Positions 25,762-33,681 of a stretch of 55,743 nucleotides of DNA are shown here, one piece after another; position 1 is the first letter of the stretch; the number at the start of each line of letters is the position of its first letter. The stretch comes from Candidatus Hermodarchaeota archaeon (GTDB taxonomy: Archaea; Asgardarchaeota; Hermodarchaeia; Hermodarchaeales; Hermodarchaeaceae), in contig JAEOTB010000095.1 of NCBI GenBank assembly GCA_016840065.1, positions 1-55,743 of the forward strand. The letters run 5' to 3'. Position numbers and translations under genes: made by a program. The notes under the pieces were generated by a model. The model worked only from the letters and a program-made list of their open reading frames with translations. It ran no database searches and had not been told where the DNA came from.

Positions 25762-26403
25762 ATGCCTGAAGAAGAAAATGACGAACTAGACGAGGCTTAT
25801 AGGCGCTTCAGTCAGCATTTGAAGAGAAGACTTGCAGAGCGTGATCCTGTAAGAGATGCTGAGCTTCGCGCTCGTGTTGAACGCATAGACGCTGAAGCGC
25901 CTAGCCGAACAAGGCTTTTCGCAGAAGGGGAGGAAACTCTTAGTCGATTAAAGAGTGACTTCCAAATTGCACTAAGACCGCCCAGCAACTTGGAGGAGTA
26001 TCTTGTTTATCTGCTTGCATTAGAGCGTTCAGGGATTGCAACGACAGTTACAGCAGCTGACTTATTTTCCCAACTTCTTGAGGCAAGTTATTTTTCAGAT
26101 GTTTCCATCAAGGATTTCCGTAGAGCATTGGCTAAACTGGAGAAAGAGAAGGTACTTACTCTCTATGAACGCCAGGGCACGATAATGATTCGCGTCCACC
26201 AAGAATTCCTAAGTGACGATGCAGCTGAACTGCTAGACTTGGCTGCACGCAAAGGTGGGGTACTTTCCCTAGAGCAAGCTATGCTAGCGACAGGGTGGCC
26301 CCAAGCGCGAGTACGTACAGCTCTTGATACATTGTTAGAAAAGAATCTAGTTGTGCAGAAGCGAAGCTTCGTACATGGAACAAGGTTCCAAACAACGGAT
26401 TAG
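25762..26403 (+). CDS. Tandem winged-helix protein resembling ESCRT-II EAP30 (Vps22/Vps36) family
   Basis: 213 residues. A charged helical N-terminus (1-70) precedes two winged helices (~85-150 and ~150-213). The second part follows the EAP30 pattern closely. It has a strand ending in a (V/I)-R-V-H-x-E-F-L-S-D-D turn, then LLDLAARKGGVLSLEQAMLATGWPQ, then the helix RVRTALDTLLEKNLVV and a final hairpin. In SNF8/Vps22 the equivalent elements are the VPGELNMD turn, a GYVTV segment and a KWETERARQVLEHLLKEGLAW-type helix. ESCRT-II recruits ESCRT-III in membrane remodelling and is present in Asgard archaea. No other ESCRT gene is adjacent, so an ordinary two-domain DNA-binding protein remains possible. 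Confidence 0.55.
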   Translation: MPEEENDELDEAYRRFSQHLKRRLAERDPVRDAELRARVERIDAEAPSRTRLFAEGEETLSRLKSDFQIALRPPSNLEEYLVYLLALERSGIATTVTAADLFSQLLEASYFSDVSIKDFRRALAKLEKEKVLTLYERQGTIMIRVHQEFLSDDAAELLDLAARKGGVLSLEQAMLATGWPQARVRTALDTLLEKNLVVQKRSFVHGTRFQTTD

Positions 26404-26486
26404 AGCTAGAATTTATAGCGTTACCCAAGGGAAAAGATGTAAATCAAGCGCCAAATATCTTATTCATTTATATGGTACCCCCTCTA

Positions 26487-26495
26487 GGTTTAAAT
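26487..26495 (+). promoter_or_regulatory. Possible TATA box upstream of the 70-residue gene
   Basis: AGGTTTAAATAGGG contains a good TATA-like core about 85 bases before ATG 26580, which would give a leader of roughly 60 bases. The 176-base gap 26404-26579 shows no other clear feature. Confidence 0.35.
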
Positions 26496-26579
26496 AGGGA
26501 AAAGGGGGTTTTAGTCGGCGTAGAAGAGAGTGGTGGATAGGTCAACACATCGCTCTTCGACTCGAAGAAGTGTCAAAAT

Positions 26580-26792
26580 ATGGCGTCCGCTGCGTCACCA
26601 ATCCCGACAAATCATCAGATTCCCCAGAAAGTGAAGGTAAATGATATTCGTCGAGAGAAAAGGTTACTACTCAAGGCTATTGCCGCAACTCGTGGTCAAC
26701 ATCGGATTAGACTCCAGCGAGAGCTAGCCGCTCTTGAAGCATACGAACGTAACCAGCACAAGCGCCGCCAAGAAAATTCCGTCTTCACATAA
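26580..26792 (+). CDS. Small basic helical protein, unknown
   Basis: 70 residues with a long basic helix (DIRREKRLLLKAIAATRGQH, then RIRLQRELAALEAYERN) and a polar start. No metal sites or membrane segment. It could bind nucleic acid or act as a short coiled coil. The following gene starts 38 bases later in the same direction. Coding status rests on composition and position. Confidence 0.5.
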   Translation: MASAASPIPTNHQIPQKVKVNDIRREKRLLLKAIAATRGQHRIRLQRELAALEAYERNQHKRRQENSVFT

Positions 26793-26829
26793 TTAGTTGT
26801 AATCCAGAACTTTGGTAGTGAATTATTAG

Positions 26830-27150
26830 ATGACTATTGATACAGAAGAGAACAAGATTGCTTGTGTAGATGAATGCCCGCTCCTTGCGGTAGTCCTCAA
26901 ACATTTGGTTAGTAGAGCTAAGAGTAAAGACCGCGAAATCCTTATCGCTACAATTCAGGAGAATAGTCCTAGAGGATGGCTACTACCAGAAACCGATGAC
27001 AAATCCTTTCGTGCTAATGGAACCGAAACCGATTTCATGGATATAGGCTGCACATGCCCAGTCCTTGATACTAAAGTTTCTGAGCTCTTAACACAAATAG
27101 AATCTATTACCCTCTGCGACGCCATTACCCAAGAATTCGAAGAGGAATAG
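26830..27150 (+). CDS. Small acidic protein, unknown
   Basis: 106 residues, strongly acidic, with cysteines at CVDECP and CTCP and a helix LLAVVLKHLVSRAKSKDREI. The cysteines might bind a metal. No family recognised. It lies between the 70-residue gene and the kinase, co-directional. Confidence 0.5.
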   Translation: MTIDTEENKIACVDECPLLAVVLKHLVSRAKSKDREILIATIQENSPRGWLLPETDDKSFRANGTETDFMDIGCTCPVLDTKVSELLTQIESITLCDAITQEFEEE

Positions 27151-27165
27151 TCAAATTATTATGGA

Positions 27166-27834
27166 GTGAAGAACCGTTTTTTAATCCCCTCTTCGCATGT
27201 CTTCTTGACGAGACAGTCTAAAACATTTCGTAGATGGCCGACTGTGACCCAAGCACTAGCTATCTCAGGAACCCCAGGATCAGGGAAAACTGCAGTAGGT
27301 GCATTATTAGCCGAGAGGCTCGACGTGGAGGTACTAGAGTTGAGTCAACTTGTGGAGAGGGAGAAAATGTATTCCAATCAAGATGTGGCACGAGCCACCT
27401 TAATTGCCAATGTAGAGATTCTAGAGAAGTATTTAGCAACGCTATTATCTCAAGCAAAACGAATCCATTTAGTGTTAGGACACTATGCCGATATTGTACC
27501 TGACGCGTTTCTGAAGAGCCTTGTGGTTCTTCGCTGCCATCCAAAGATATTGACAGAAAGACTTAGGGAGCGCCAATGGTCAACCACGAAAATCTTGGAA
27601 AATATACAAGCGGAGATTTTGGGTGAATGTACTTCTCAGGCTTTGCTCCGTCACCCTCCCGAAAAAATCTTTGAGGTTGATGTTAGTCACAAATCAAAGG
27701 AAGCAGCAGCTGACTGTATTGAAATGATTTTCTCAGGTAAAGGTACAGAATATAAACTAGGCAGAATCTCATGGCTCAAAACACTAGATGCTCAGGTCCT
27801 CCACCGAATAATGGAGGAAGGAGAGCTGCCCTAG
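27166..27834 (+). CDS. AK6/Fap7-like P-loop nucleotide kinase
   Basis: 222 residues from GTG 27166; a GTG at 27244 would put the P-loop at the usual distance from the start, and neither has a good ribosome site. Key features are the P-loop ISGTPGSGKT, the helix LLAERLDVEVLELSQLV, the strand VVLRCHP, and the RLRERQWSTTKILENIQAE segment matching the lid and following helix of adenylate kinase 6. I recall AK6 homologues having R-G-Y-x3-K-I-x-E-N-I there. Family members act as adenylate kinase/ATPase in 18S/16S rRNA maturation. The C-terminal ~45 residues are extra. Confidence 0.75.
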   Translation: MKNRFLIPSSHVFLTRQSKTFRRWPTVTQALAISGTPGSGKTAVGALLAERLDVEVLELSQLVEREKMYSNQDVARATLIANVEILEKYLATLLSQAKRIHLVLGHYADIVPDAFLKSLVVLRCHPKILTERLRERQWSTTKILENIQAEILGECTSQALLRHPPEKIFEVDVSHKSKEAAADCIEMIFSGKGTEYKLGRISWLKTLDAQVLHRIMEEGELP

Positions 27835-27911
27835 TTGCAAACGCAAAACCCATAAGTGTCTCCCGTTCCCACAATAAGTAACTTGGAATCTCATTCAAAG
27901 GCGGATTCATT

Positions 27912-29633
27912 TTGACAAAAGACCAAATTCTAGAGCTTATCAGAAAATATAGTCTGGCAAACGCAATAAAATACGATGGTAAAGCCAATCCAAACGCGGT
28001 TATAGGCAAACTACTTGCTGAACGTCCTGATTTACGTCAGCAAGCACAAGAAATCGTCCCCCTAGTTAGAGAAACAGTAGCAACGATAAACACCTTATCC
28101 CTTGAGAAACAAATCGCACAACTCCAAGCTCTTGCTCCAGAATTGTTAGATGTGAGTCATGAACGCCGAGTAAAACAGTTACCACCTTTGCCCGGTGCAG
28201 AGATGGGAAAGGTTATGACTCGATTACCACCAGAACCTAGCGGGCACCCTCATTTTGGACATGCATATGCAGGCTTCATCAATTGGTTTTATGCACGCAA
28301 GTACGAAGGAAGTATCATCCTTCGTTTCGAAGACACCAACCCGCGTCTTGTAAAACCTGAATTCTATGATGCATTCAGAGAAGGATATCGCTGGATGGGG
28401 ATAGATTGGGACCGGGAAATCAAGGTTTCAGATGACGTGCCACTCTTCTATAAGCGGGCTCGAGAACTTCTTGAAAGGGAGGATGCTTACATCTGTTTTT
28501 GTCCAGTAGATACTATTAAGGAGAAACGGCGAGAAGGAGCCTCCTGTCCTCATCGCGATACTACAAAGGAAACAAACCTAGGGATATGGGATGACATTCT
28601 AGAGGGCAAATACAGCGAAGGAGAGTTGGTCTGCCGGCTGAAAATAGATATGAACCATGAGAACGCGGTAATGCGGGACCCCAATATCTTTCGTATTATT
28701 GATAGTCCACATCCCTTTCAAGGAGAGCGGTTTAGACTCTGGCCAACCTACGATTTTGCTGTGGCATTGGAAGATTATCTTAATGGTATCAGTCATATAC
28801 TTCGAAGTAACGAATTCGCTAGTCGCGGCGAACTGCAAGCCTACATCAGGGATCTCTTCGATTTATCTCAGCCAATAATTCAAGAATTTTCCCGTGTCTC
28901 TATAGAGGGGTCGCCAGTAAGTAAAAGGCGAATACGCCCCCTCGTTGAATCTGGAGTAATATCTGGATGGGGTGACATCAGACTTGCTACACTCTCAGCT
29001 CTACGGAATCGAGGAATCGTCCCCGAAACGATAAAGGAGATTACGCATGAGGTTGGTATGAGTGTAGCTCAGCCAATTATTGATTGGTCGCTGATTTTGG
29101 GAATTAATCGTCGGATAATAGATCCTTTGGCAAATCGATACTATTGTGTAGCTAATCCAGTGGCTGTTATAATCGAAGATCATCAGTCCGTTGATGCTGC
29201 ATTGCCACTTCACCCTGATTATAAAGAGCGGGGTACGCGAACCGTTCACGTTGACCAACAAGTTTTCATTGATGGTGCAGACGCCCAAAGACTGACGAAG
29301 GGGGATATTTTCCGTCTGAAACACCTATTCAATATTCGTGTAGAACGAAAAGGTCGGAAGGGATTAAGCTGTACTTACGCTGGTGAAGACCTTGATGCAG
29401 CTGCTCTAAAGATTCAATGGGTGACCAATGATTCGGTTCCAGTGTTGATGAATGTCCCTGAAGTATTATACATTGATGATAAATTAAATCCCAATAGCCT
29501 TAAGGTGGAGCAAGGGATTGGTGAAAGGCCTCTAGGCACGCTAGAACCAGGCACACTTGTACAATTAGAACGGAAAGGCTTTGGAATAATAAAAAGCGCA
29601 GAAACCAAAGTTGAAATCAATATGACAGGCTAA
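27912..29633 (+). CDS. gltX: Glutamyl-tRNA synthetase, archaeal type
   Basis: 573 residues from TTG 27912. An N-terminal helical extension (1-~95) is typical of archaeal/eukaryotic GluRS. The class I core has HFGH (114-117) after LPPEPSGHP, and the KMSKS-equivalent SPVSKRRIRPLV. The C-terminal half is the beta-barrel anticodon domain of the archaeal/GlnRS-like type. It charges tRNA-Glu and, where GlnRS is absent, also tRNA-Gln for later amidation; a tRNA-Gln gene is at 39861. Secure. Confidence 0.96.
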   Translation: MTKDQILELIRKYSLANAIKYDGKANPNAVIGKLLAERPDLRQQAQEIVPLVRETVATINTLSLEKQIAQLQALAPELLDVSHERRVKQLPPLPGAEMGKVMTRLPPEPSGHPHFGHAYAGFINWFYARKYEGSIILRFEDTNPRLVKPEFYDAFREGYRWMGIDWDREIKVSDDVPLFYKRARELLEREDAYICFCPVDTIKEKRREGASCPHRDTTKETNLGIWDDILEGKYSEGELVCRLKIDMNHENAVMRDPNIFRIIDSPHPFQGERFRLWPTYDFAVALEDYLNGISHILRSNEFASRGELQAYIRDLFDLSQPIIQEFSRVSIEGSPVSKRRIRPLVESGVISGWGDIRLATLSALRNRGIVPETIKEITHEVGMSVAQPIIDWSLILGINRRIIDPLANRYYCVANPVAVIIEDHQSVDAALPLHPDYKERGTRTVHVDQQVFIDGADAQRLTKGDIFRLKHLFNIRVERKGRKGLSCTYAGEDLDAAALKIQWVTNDSVPVLMNVPEVLYIDDKLNPNSLKVEQGIGERPLGTLEPGTLVQLERKGFGIIKSAETKVEINMTG

Positions 29634-29691
29634 TGTTGCGCAAACATTAAAGAACGAAAAACCACAGTATCAATTAAACATCAAAAGGGAT

Positions 29692-30474
29692 ATGTGCCTA
29701 GTCTTGTCGGAGGAAATACGCCGAGCCCTTGACAACCTGCGATTTGATCGCATGGTGAAAGCATTCTGTATCGTGTCTCCCGATAATCAAGTTCATCAAA
29801 GCACATTGGACACTAGCACTGAACAGATGGTCCAGAGAACTGTCACGTTGTACGAAGGTAAGATCAGCCAACTAACAGTCAACACAGAACAAGGTCTCGT
29901 TATTATATCAAAGATAGTTGGTGATTGGCTGCTGGCGGTATTATTTCCGACAAACCTTTCATTGGGAATAGCTGTTGTTAAGACAAAGGCAACACTCCTA
30001 GCTCTTCGAGATATTGATCTCGAAGTAGTAAAGACTATGGCCCCGATTGAAAAACCAGCCGAGACAACTAGTCCTGCAACAACTGTGTCAGCTAGTCCAG
30101 CGACAACCCAAGGCACCACTAGTCCCGCTTCAAGTGTATCATCAGTTTCACCTATAGCGTCCGGCTCTGCATCACCCACAGTAACATCTCCCGAAATCTC
30201 ACCCTCCGCTTCATCTGAACCCTCTATTACATTGTCCTCTATTCCTCAAGGTGGTGAAACGCTTTTAGCAGCCCTTGACAAAGGCTCGACGCTGGGAAAT
30301 TCACTCTTCGATAAATTTGGACCCTATGCTCGCGATGTTCTTTTTCTTATAGACGGTAAACGAGATGTCAAGACTATTGCATTCCTCCTTGGACTCCCTG
30401 AGTACGCGATTGTTGAGGTACTCGAGTTTGCAATAACTAAGAAGATTCTCCTCCCTGTAAGTGAAGCAGCATAG
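29692..30474 (+). CDS. Roadblock/LC7-like protein with Ser/Thr/Pro linker and C-terminal helical domain
   Basis: 260 residues. Residues ~5-112 fit a Roadblock-like fold (FCIVSPDNQVHQSTL, a helix, the strand GLVIISKIVGDWLLAVLFP, a final helix). Residues ~118-190 are a low-complexity linker of Ser, Thr, Pro and Ala. Residues ~192-260 form a small helical domain (ARDVLFLIDGKRDVKTIAFLLGL, EYAIVEVLEFAITKKIL) like a degenerate winged helix. Roadblock proteins such as MglB regulate small GTPases. ATG 29692 has AAGGGAT upstream. Confidence 0.6.
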   Translation: MCLVLSEEIRRALDNLRFDRMVKAFCIVSPDNQVHQSTLDTSTEQMVQRTVTLYEGKISQLTVNTEQGLVIISKIVGDWLLAVLFPTNLSLGIAVVKTKATLLALRDIDLEVVKTMAPIEKPAETTSPATTVSASPATTQGTTSPASSVSSVSPIASGSASPTVTSPEISPSASSEPSITLSSIPQGGETLLAALDKGSTLGNSLFDKFGPYARDVLFLIDGKRDVKTIAFLLGLPEYAIVEVLEFAITKKILLPVSEAA

Positions 30475-30541
30475 AAGTTGGAGCTGATAACCCACTTCGC
30501 TCACCCACTATAGGGACACAGTTCAGTTCGACTCGGTTTCT

Positions 30542-30558
30542 AAAAAATGATTAAAAAA
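30542..30558 (-). terminator. Oligo-T terminator of the candidate ncRNA
   Basis: On the minus strand two runs of six T (30553-30558 and 30542-30547) follow directly after the closing stem. Oligo-T on the non-template strand is the main archaeal termination signal. Confidence 0.6.
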
Positions 30559-30710
30559 TGAAGCCGGGGGCAGCAAGAGGAAGGAGGGAGGAGGGCGAGG
30601 AAGCCCAAAGGGAGGACGACTCGGGCCAAGGTCCCTTGGGAGGGATTCTGCCTATTTGTGAGGGATTCGGGATCGGGTCAGTTTAAAATAGGACTGCTGC
30701 CCCACTCGGC
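30553..30710 (-). ncRNA. Candidate structured ncRNA, ~158 nt, with own promoter and terminator
   Basis: On the minus strand the 5' end (30710-30695) pairs with the 3' end (30575-30563): 9 perfect base pairs (GGGGCAGCA/TGCTGCCCC) plus GCCG/CGGC with a 3-base bulge. Inside are three hairpins: CCTATTT/AAATAGG (30692-30686 with 30657-30651), CCAAG/CTTGG with loop GGAC (30639-30626) and GGGC/GCCC with loop TTCCTC (30606-30593). Between the last hairpin and the closing stem lies a pure C/U stretch (30592-30576). Together this is a multibranched junction. TTTATATCC lies 27 bases upstream and oligo-T follows. It lacks the conserved blocks of RNase P RNA, SRP RNA, 5S rRNA and tRNA. Identity unknown. 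Confidence 0.55.
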
Positions 30711-30732
30711 ATTAAGGATTATTGTTACTAGT

Positions 30733-30748
30733 GGATATAAATCTTTGG
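30733..30748 (-). promoter_or_regulatory. TATA box and BRE of the candidate ncRNA
   Basis: Minus-strand CCAAAGA-TTTATATCC. The TATA core centres about 27 bases upstream of 30710, the first base of the closing stem, which is the expected archaeal distance to the transcription start. Confidence 0.6.
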
Positions 30749-30820
30749 TTTTCGCAACTTCCATATACACTTATTGGGTTTTTCTTAATTGAATTCAGTA
30801 ATATTACATGTATTCTTATT

Positions 30821-31420
30821 TCATTCGGAAGTTTCTCGTTCAGTTCCGCATTCAATGCATACTAGAGGCTTAGATCGAAAGGTAGCACCACACCCCTTAC
30901 AGGCGAATAGAACACCTTCAGTGACTGCTACTGGCTCAGAGCGACGCCGATTCACTAGCCATAAAGGTATGCAGAGTAGAAGAGTCCCTAACACTATTAC
31001 ACCTAAAGTTGTTAATAACCGATAAAGAAGGAAAAACAGGAAGATGGTGAGAGGGAATGCGGCAATGTTAGCATATTTGAAAGTGAAAATTAGCCACACT
31101 CCTCCAATGAGGAGCGGGGATGTCAAAGTCATCTTGAACGAGCTGGCAGGTTTACGAAAGGCTACAATCCCAAGGATAACAGCGCACAACCAAAGTAGAA
31201 GTGATAGGATAGATGACAAATCGAGTAAGCGCTCAAAAGTGGCTAAGAGCCAAGCAACTTCGAAGAATTTTGTAGAATTACCCGAATCCACTAATCCGAA
31301 ATAGGTCGAGTATACGAGTGGGTTCAATGCCCCTTGGTCCAAGATATAAACGACAAGAGCTAACACAAAGGCTATGGCTACCCCCAAAGGAATAGGTGCT
31401 GAACTTCGGATATCAGACAT
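30821..31420 (-). CDS. Membrane protein with C-terminal zinc ribbon
   Basis: 199 residues with about four hydrophobic segments (near 10-30, 70-92, 100-118, 120-155). A basic stretch (NRRRSE) follows, then a zinc ribbon CKGCG...CIECG. The ribbon is on the cytoplasmic side if the positive-inside rule holds. No enzymatic motif is visible. It follows the membrane protein at 31453 by 32 bases and is probably cotranscribed. Confidence 0.65.
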   Translation of the reverse strand: MSDIRSSAPIPLGVAIAFVLALVVYILDQGALNPLVYSTYFGLVDSGNSTKFFEVAWLLATFERLLDLSSILSLLLWLCAVILGIVAFRKPASSFKMTLTSPLLIGGVWLIFTFKYANIAAFPLTIFLFFLLYRLLTTLGVIVLGTLLLCIPLWLVNRRRSEPVAVTEGVLFACKGCGATFRSKPLVCIECGTERETSE

Positions 31421-31452
31421 AGCATACGCCTTTGCGTTCTGATTGCTAACTG

Positions 31453-31956
31453 CTACCGAGTTTCTCTTTGAGACGTTAATGTCCCACCAACAGCACCGCC
31501 AACCCCAGCGATTATCCCAGCAAGAACTCCGTTGATCACCCAGCCTAACAGTTGGTCAAGAAGTATCTGGTTCAGCAGTGCCATGACATCAGGAAAATAG
31601 CCGTCTATGACCCAGACCACAATCCAGCAGACAAGTGCCATAGAGATTGCGGATACTAGACCCGCTGAAACGCCTTTGACAACATCTCGGGTGAACAGGC
31701 CACCAATCAATCCACTTAGTAACCAGATAATTGAGCCGAGAATGTAGGCGCTGGTAACATTCAGCAGTAATTGCGCTATCGCAAATCTGATTTGCTGAAA
31801 AATAGATACCATCATGAACGTGGTCGCCAAATCTGTTGGTATCCAACCGCTTCCCCAAAACGGAAGACTTAGCATAATACTACCGTAAATAACAGCAAAT
31901 GCAAGGATGATTGCAGAAAAGAATCCTACTATGGTCCCTGTTGCAGTGTTACCCAT
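31453..31956 (-). CDS. Small polytopic membrane protein with glycine-rich helices
   Basis: 167 residues with about four membrane segments. Gly/Ala-rich helices (LSGLIGGLFTRDVVKGVSAG, and GVLAGIIAGVGGAVGGTLTS at the end) resemble oligomerising channel-like or Mo-type repeat helices. It has a repeated GGxF/GGxV character but no family could be named. Start ATG 31956; upstream of the zinc-ribbon membrane protein. Confidence 0.6.
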   Translation of the reverse strand: MGNTATGTIVGFFSAIILAFAVIYGSIMLSLPFWGSGWIPTDLATTFMMVSIFQQIRFAIAQLLLNVTSAYILGSIIWLLSGLIGGLFTRDVVKGVSAGLVSAISMALVCWIVVWVIDGYFPDVMALLNQILLDQLLGWVINGVLAGIIAGVGGAVGGTLTSQRETR

Positions 31957-32079
31957 TTAACATAACCTCGTGTATATTTCCATGAAAGATAGACGTTTCG
32001 TAGAGATAAAGTTATAGATTATTTCATAGCTGAATTGAAAATACTTCCTATCATTGGAAATGTCTCGTTTGTTATTTAA

Positions 32080-33303
32080 TCAGACCATCTTTAGCTTTCG
32101 CAGTTCTCTCATCAAAGATATGAGTTTTCGATCCCGAGTTGCCATTGCCTTAGCAAAAATCTTTACCTTTCGGGCTGAAGCCATTTTCACGACGGAGTCG
32201 CCCGTAACGATTCTTGCTAGCCTGTCAAGGGTTTCGTCTTCAGTTTCGATGAGAAGGTCTCTAAGCTTCAGAGACTGAGCGAATTCATCGCCATAACGTT
32301 TACGCCATTTCGTTTCGTATTCCTGGAGTCTAGCAGCTGAGACATCGCCTTTTGACACGCACTTGGATGCGACTTGCCCAGCAATACTACCACAAACCAT
32401 AGCATAACCCATCCCGCCGCCAGTAATAGGATGTACATGGCCTGCGGCGTCGCCTACGAGGAGTGCGCCGTCTACTACGTTTTGTTCGTTTGGTCCGCAT
32501 ACGGGTAGTGCTCCTACTCGACATTCTACAATCTTTGCTTTGGCTAGTTGGCGTTTAGCGATTTCGTGGTGTTTTATGAAGTGGTCTAGATACTGTTGTG
32601 CTGTGTGTTCTCCGAAGCCTCCACCAATACCGATACCTACATTGGCGCGTCCCTCGCCTTTGGGGAAGATCCATATGTAGCCTCGGGGGCATAGGTCGCT
32701 TCCTAGTAGAAACTCCATTAAATCAGGGAATTCAAGGTTGCAGTTGACCATTTCGTATCCAAAGCAGGAGTCGATATCTGCGGGTTTGAAAGAACGTCGT
32801 AATCCTGTAAGGCGAGCTATCTCGCTGTTTACTCCATCAGCACCGATAACGACATTTGCTTTGATGGTCTTGCGCTCTCCATTATGTCGCACGACAACTC
32901 CACTGACTGTGCCTTTAGAGCGCTTCAAACCAATGACTTTGGCGCCAAGAAGTACATCTGAGCCTGCCTCGGCGGCACGAGCTAGTAATTCTTTGTCAAA
33001 CACACGTCGATCAATGATATAGCCACTGGGCTCTTTCTCAGCAAAGTCAACTGAAATAAGAGCCGGACTATATACTCGAAATCCACGGATGGGAACACGA
33101 ATTGATTCTTCAGGTATCTCGATTTCAGCAATACCTGGCCCAGTTTTTCCAATAGCTTCGCCGCACTGGACTGGAATCCCAACGTGTGTTTTCCTGTCAA
33201 CAATGGTAACTTCTGCGCCCTCTCGCCGTGCAGACAGCGCAGTGGCAGACCCTGCTGGGCCTCCGCCGACAATTATTATATGATTATCGCTCGACAAGTT
33301 CAA
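32080..33303 (-). CDS. Geranylgeranyl reductase family FAD enzyme (archaeal lipid saturation)
   Basis: 407 residues from TTG 33303; the TTG two codons later (33297) has GGAGG at 9 bases and may be the true start. It has the FAD-binding IIIVGGGPAGSA, the QCGEAIG motif, the ADGVNS loop, the family motif GYIWIFPKGEG, and GDAAGHVHPITGGGMGYA. It reduces geranylgeranyl chains of ether lipids. Its start overlaps the ferredoxin gene by 20 bases, and such ferredoxins donate electrons to this enzyme class. Codons are A/C-ending at ~32440-32710 and switch to G/T-ending below ~32435. Confidence 0.92.
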   Translation of the reverse strand: MNLSSDNHIIIVGGGPAGSATALSARREGAEVTIVDRKTHVGIPVQCGEAIGKTGPGIAEIEIPEESIRVPIRGFRVYSPALISVDFAEKEPSGYIIDRRVFDKELLARAAEAGSDVLLGAKVIGLKRSKGTVSGVVVRHNGERKTIKANVVIGADGVNSEIARLTGLRRSFKPADIDSCFGYEMVNCNLEFPDLMEFLLGSDLCPRGYIWIFPKGEGRANVGIGIGGGFGEHTAQQYLDHFIKHHEIAKRQLAKAKIVECRVGALPVCGPNEQNVVDGALLVGDAAGHVHPITGGGMGYAMVCGSIAGQVASKCVSKGDVSAARLQEYETKWRKRYGDEFAQSLKLRDLLIETEDETLDRLARIVTGDSVVKMASARKVKIFAKAMATRDRKLISLMRELRKLKMV

Positions 33304-33490
33304 TCGCCTCCACCGGGCAGACTTTTGTGCAAGTGCCGCAACCGTTGCACTTGTCAGGTAATATTACAATGTAATGCTCAAAGACGTCAATAGCATTCTT
33401 GGGACAAACAGTTGCACAGGCCTGACATATTCCGCAGATTTCACCGTTTACTTCTGCCAATTTTTTAGAAGGTTTTCCAGTTGGGGACAT
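33284..33490 (-). CDS. 2[4Fe-4S] ferredoxin
   Basis: 68 residues with two Cys clusters: CGICQACATVCP and CNGCGTCTKVCP, each C-x2-C-x2-C-x3-C-P. This is the normal bacterial-type ferredoxin fold. It lies immediately upstream of, and overlaps, the geranylgeranyl reductase, so it is probably its electron donor. Gene order and the reductant role match what is known for methanogen reductases. The 191-base gap upstream shows no other gene. Confidence 0.93.
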   Translation of the reverse strand: MSPTGKPSKKLAEVNGEICGICQACATVCPKNAIDVFEHYIVILPDKCNGCGTCTKVCPVEAIELVER

Positions 33491-33681
33491 GTTACTGCGG
33501 CTCCAATTTCGAATTATTGAGGAACACGGCTATTGCGCCTTTTCAGCCTTTCTGTATTCTAAATTGTTCAAGAAGGATTATCTCTTTCTGTCATCCTTCT
33601 TTATCGAGTGCAATCTAACGGAATCAAAAGTTACTTTCCACTATGTAAAAACTGATTCATTAGAGATAAGGGAAGTTGTAC

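Larger units (their letters stand above)
30475..30820. other. Gene-free stretch between convergent genes, holding the candidate ncRNA
   Basis: No protein-coding frame is convincing here. The G+C-rich core (30563-30710) with its TATA box and T-tracts is listed as an ncRNA. Bases 30475-30540 and 30750-30820 show nothing further. Confidence 0.7.

Noticed and set aside
26510..26579. Box C/D or H/ACA guide RNA before the 70-residue gene
   Set aside because: No convincing C and D boxes with K-turn partners, and no ACA box at a hairpin end.
30541..30760. RNase P RNA or SRP RNA as identity of the structured RNA
   Set aside because: The conserved RNase P blocks (GAGGAAAGUCC; AGAUGAAUGACU type) and the SRP helix-8 motif are absent on both strands, and ~150 nt is too short.
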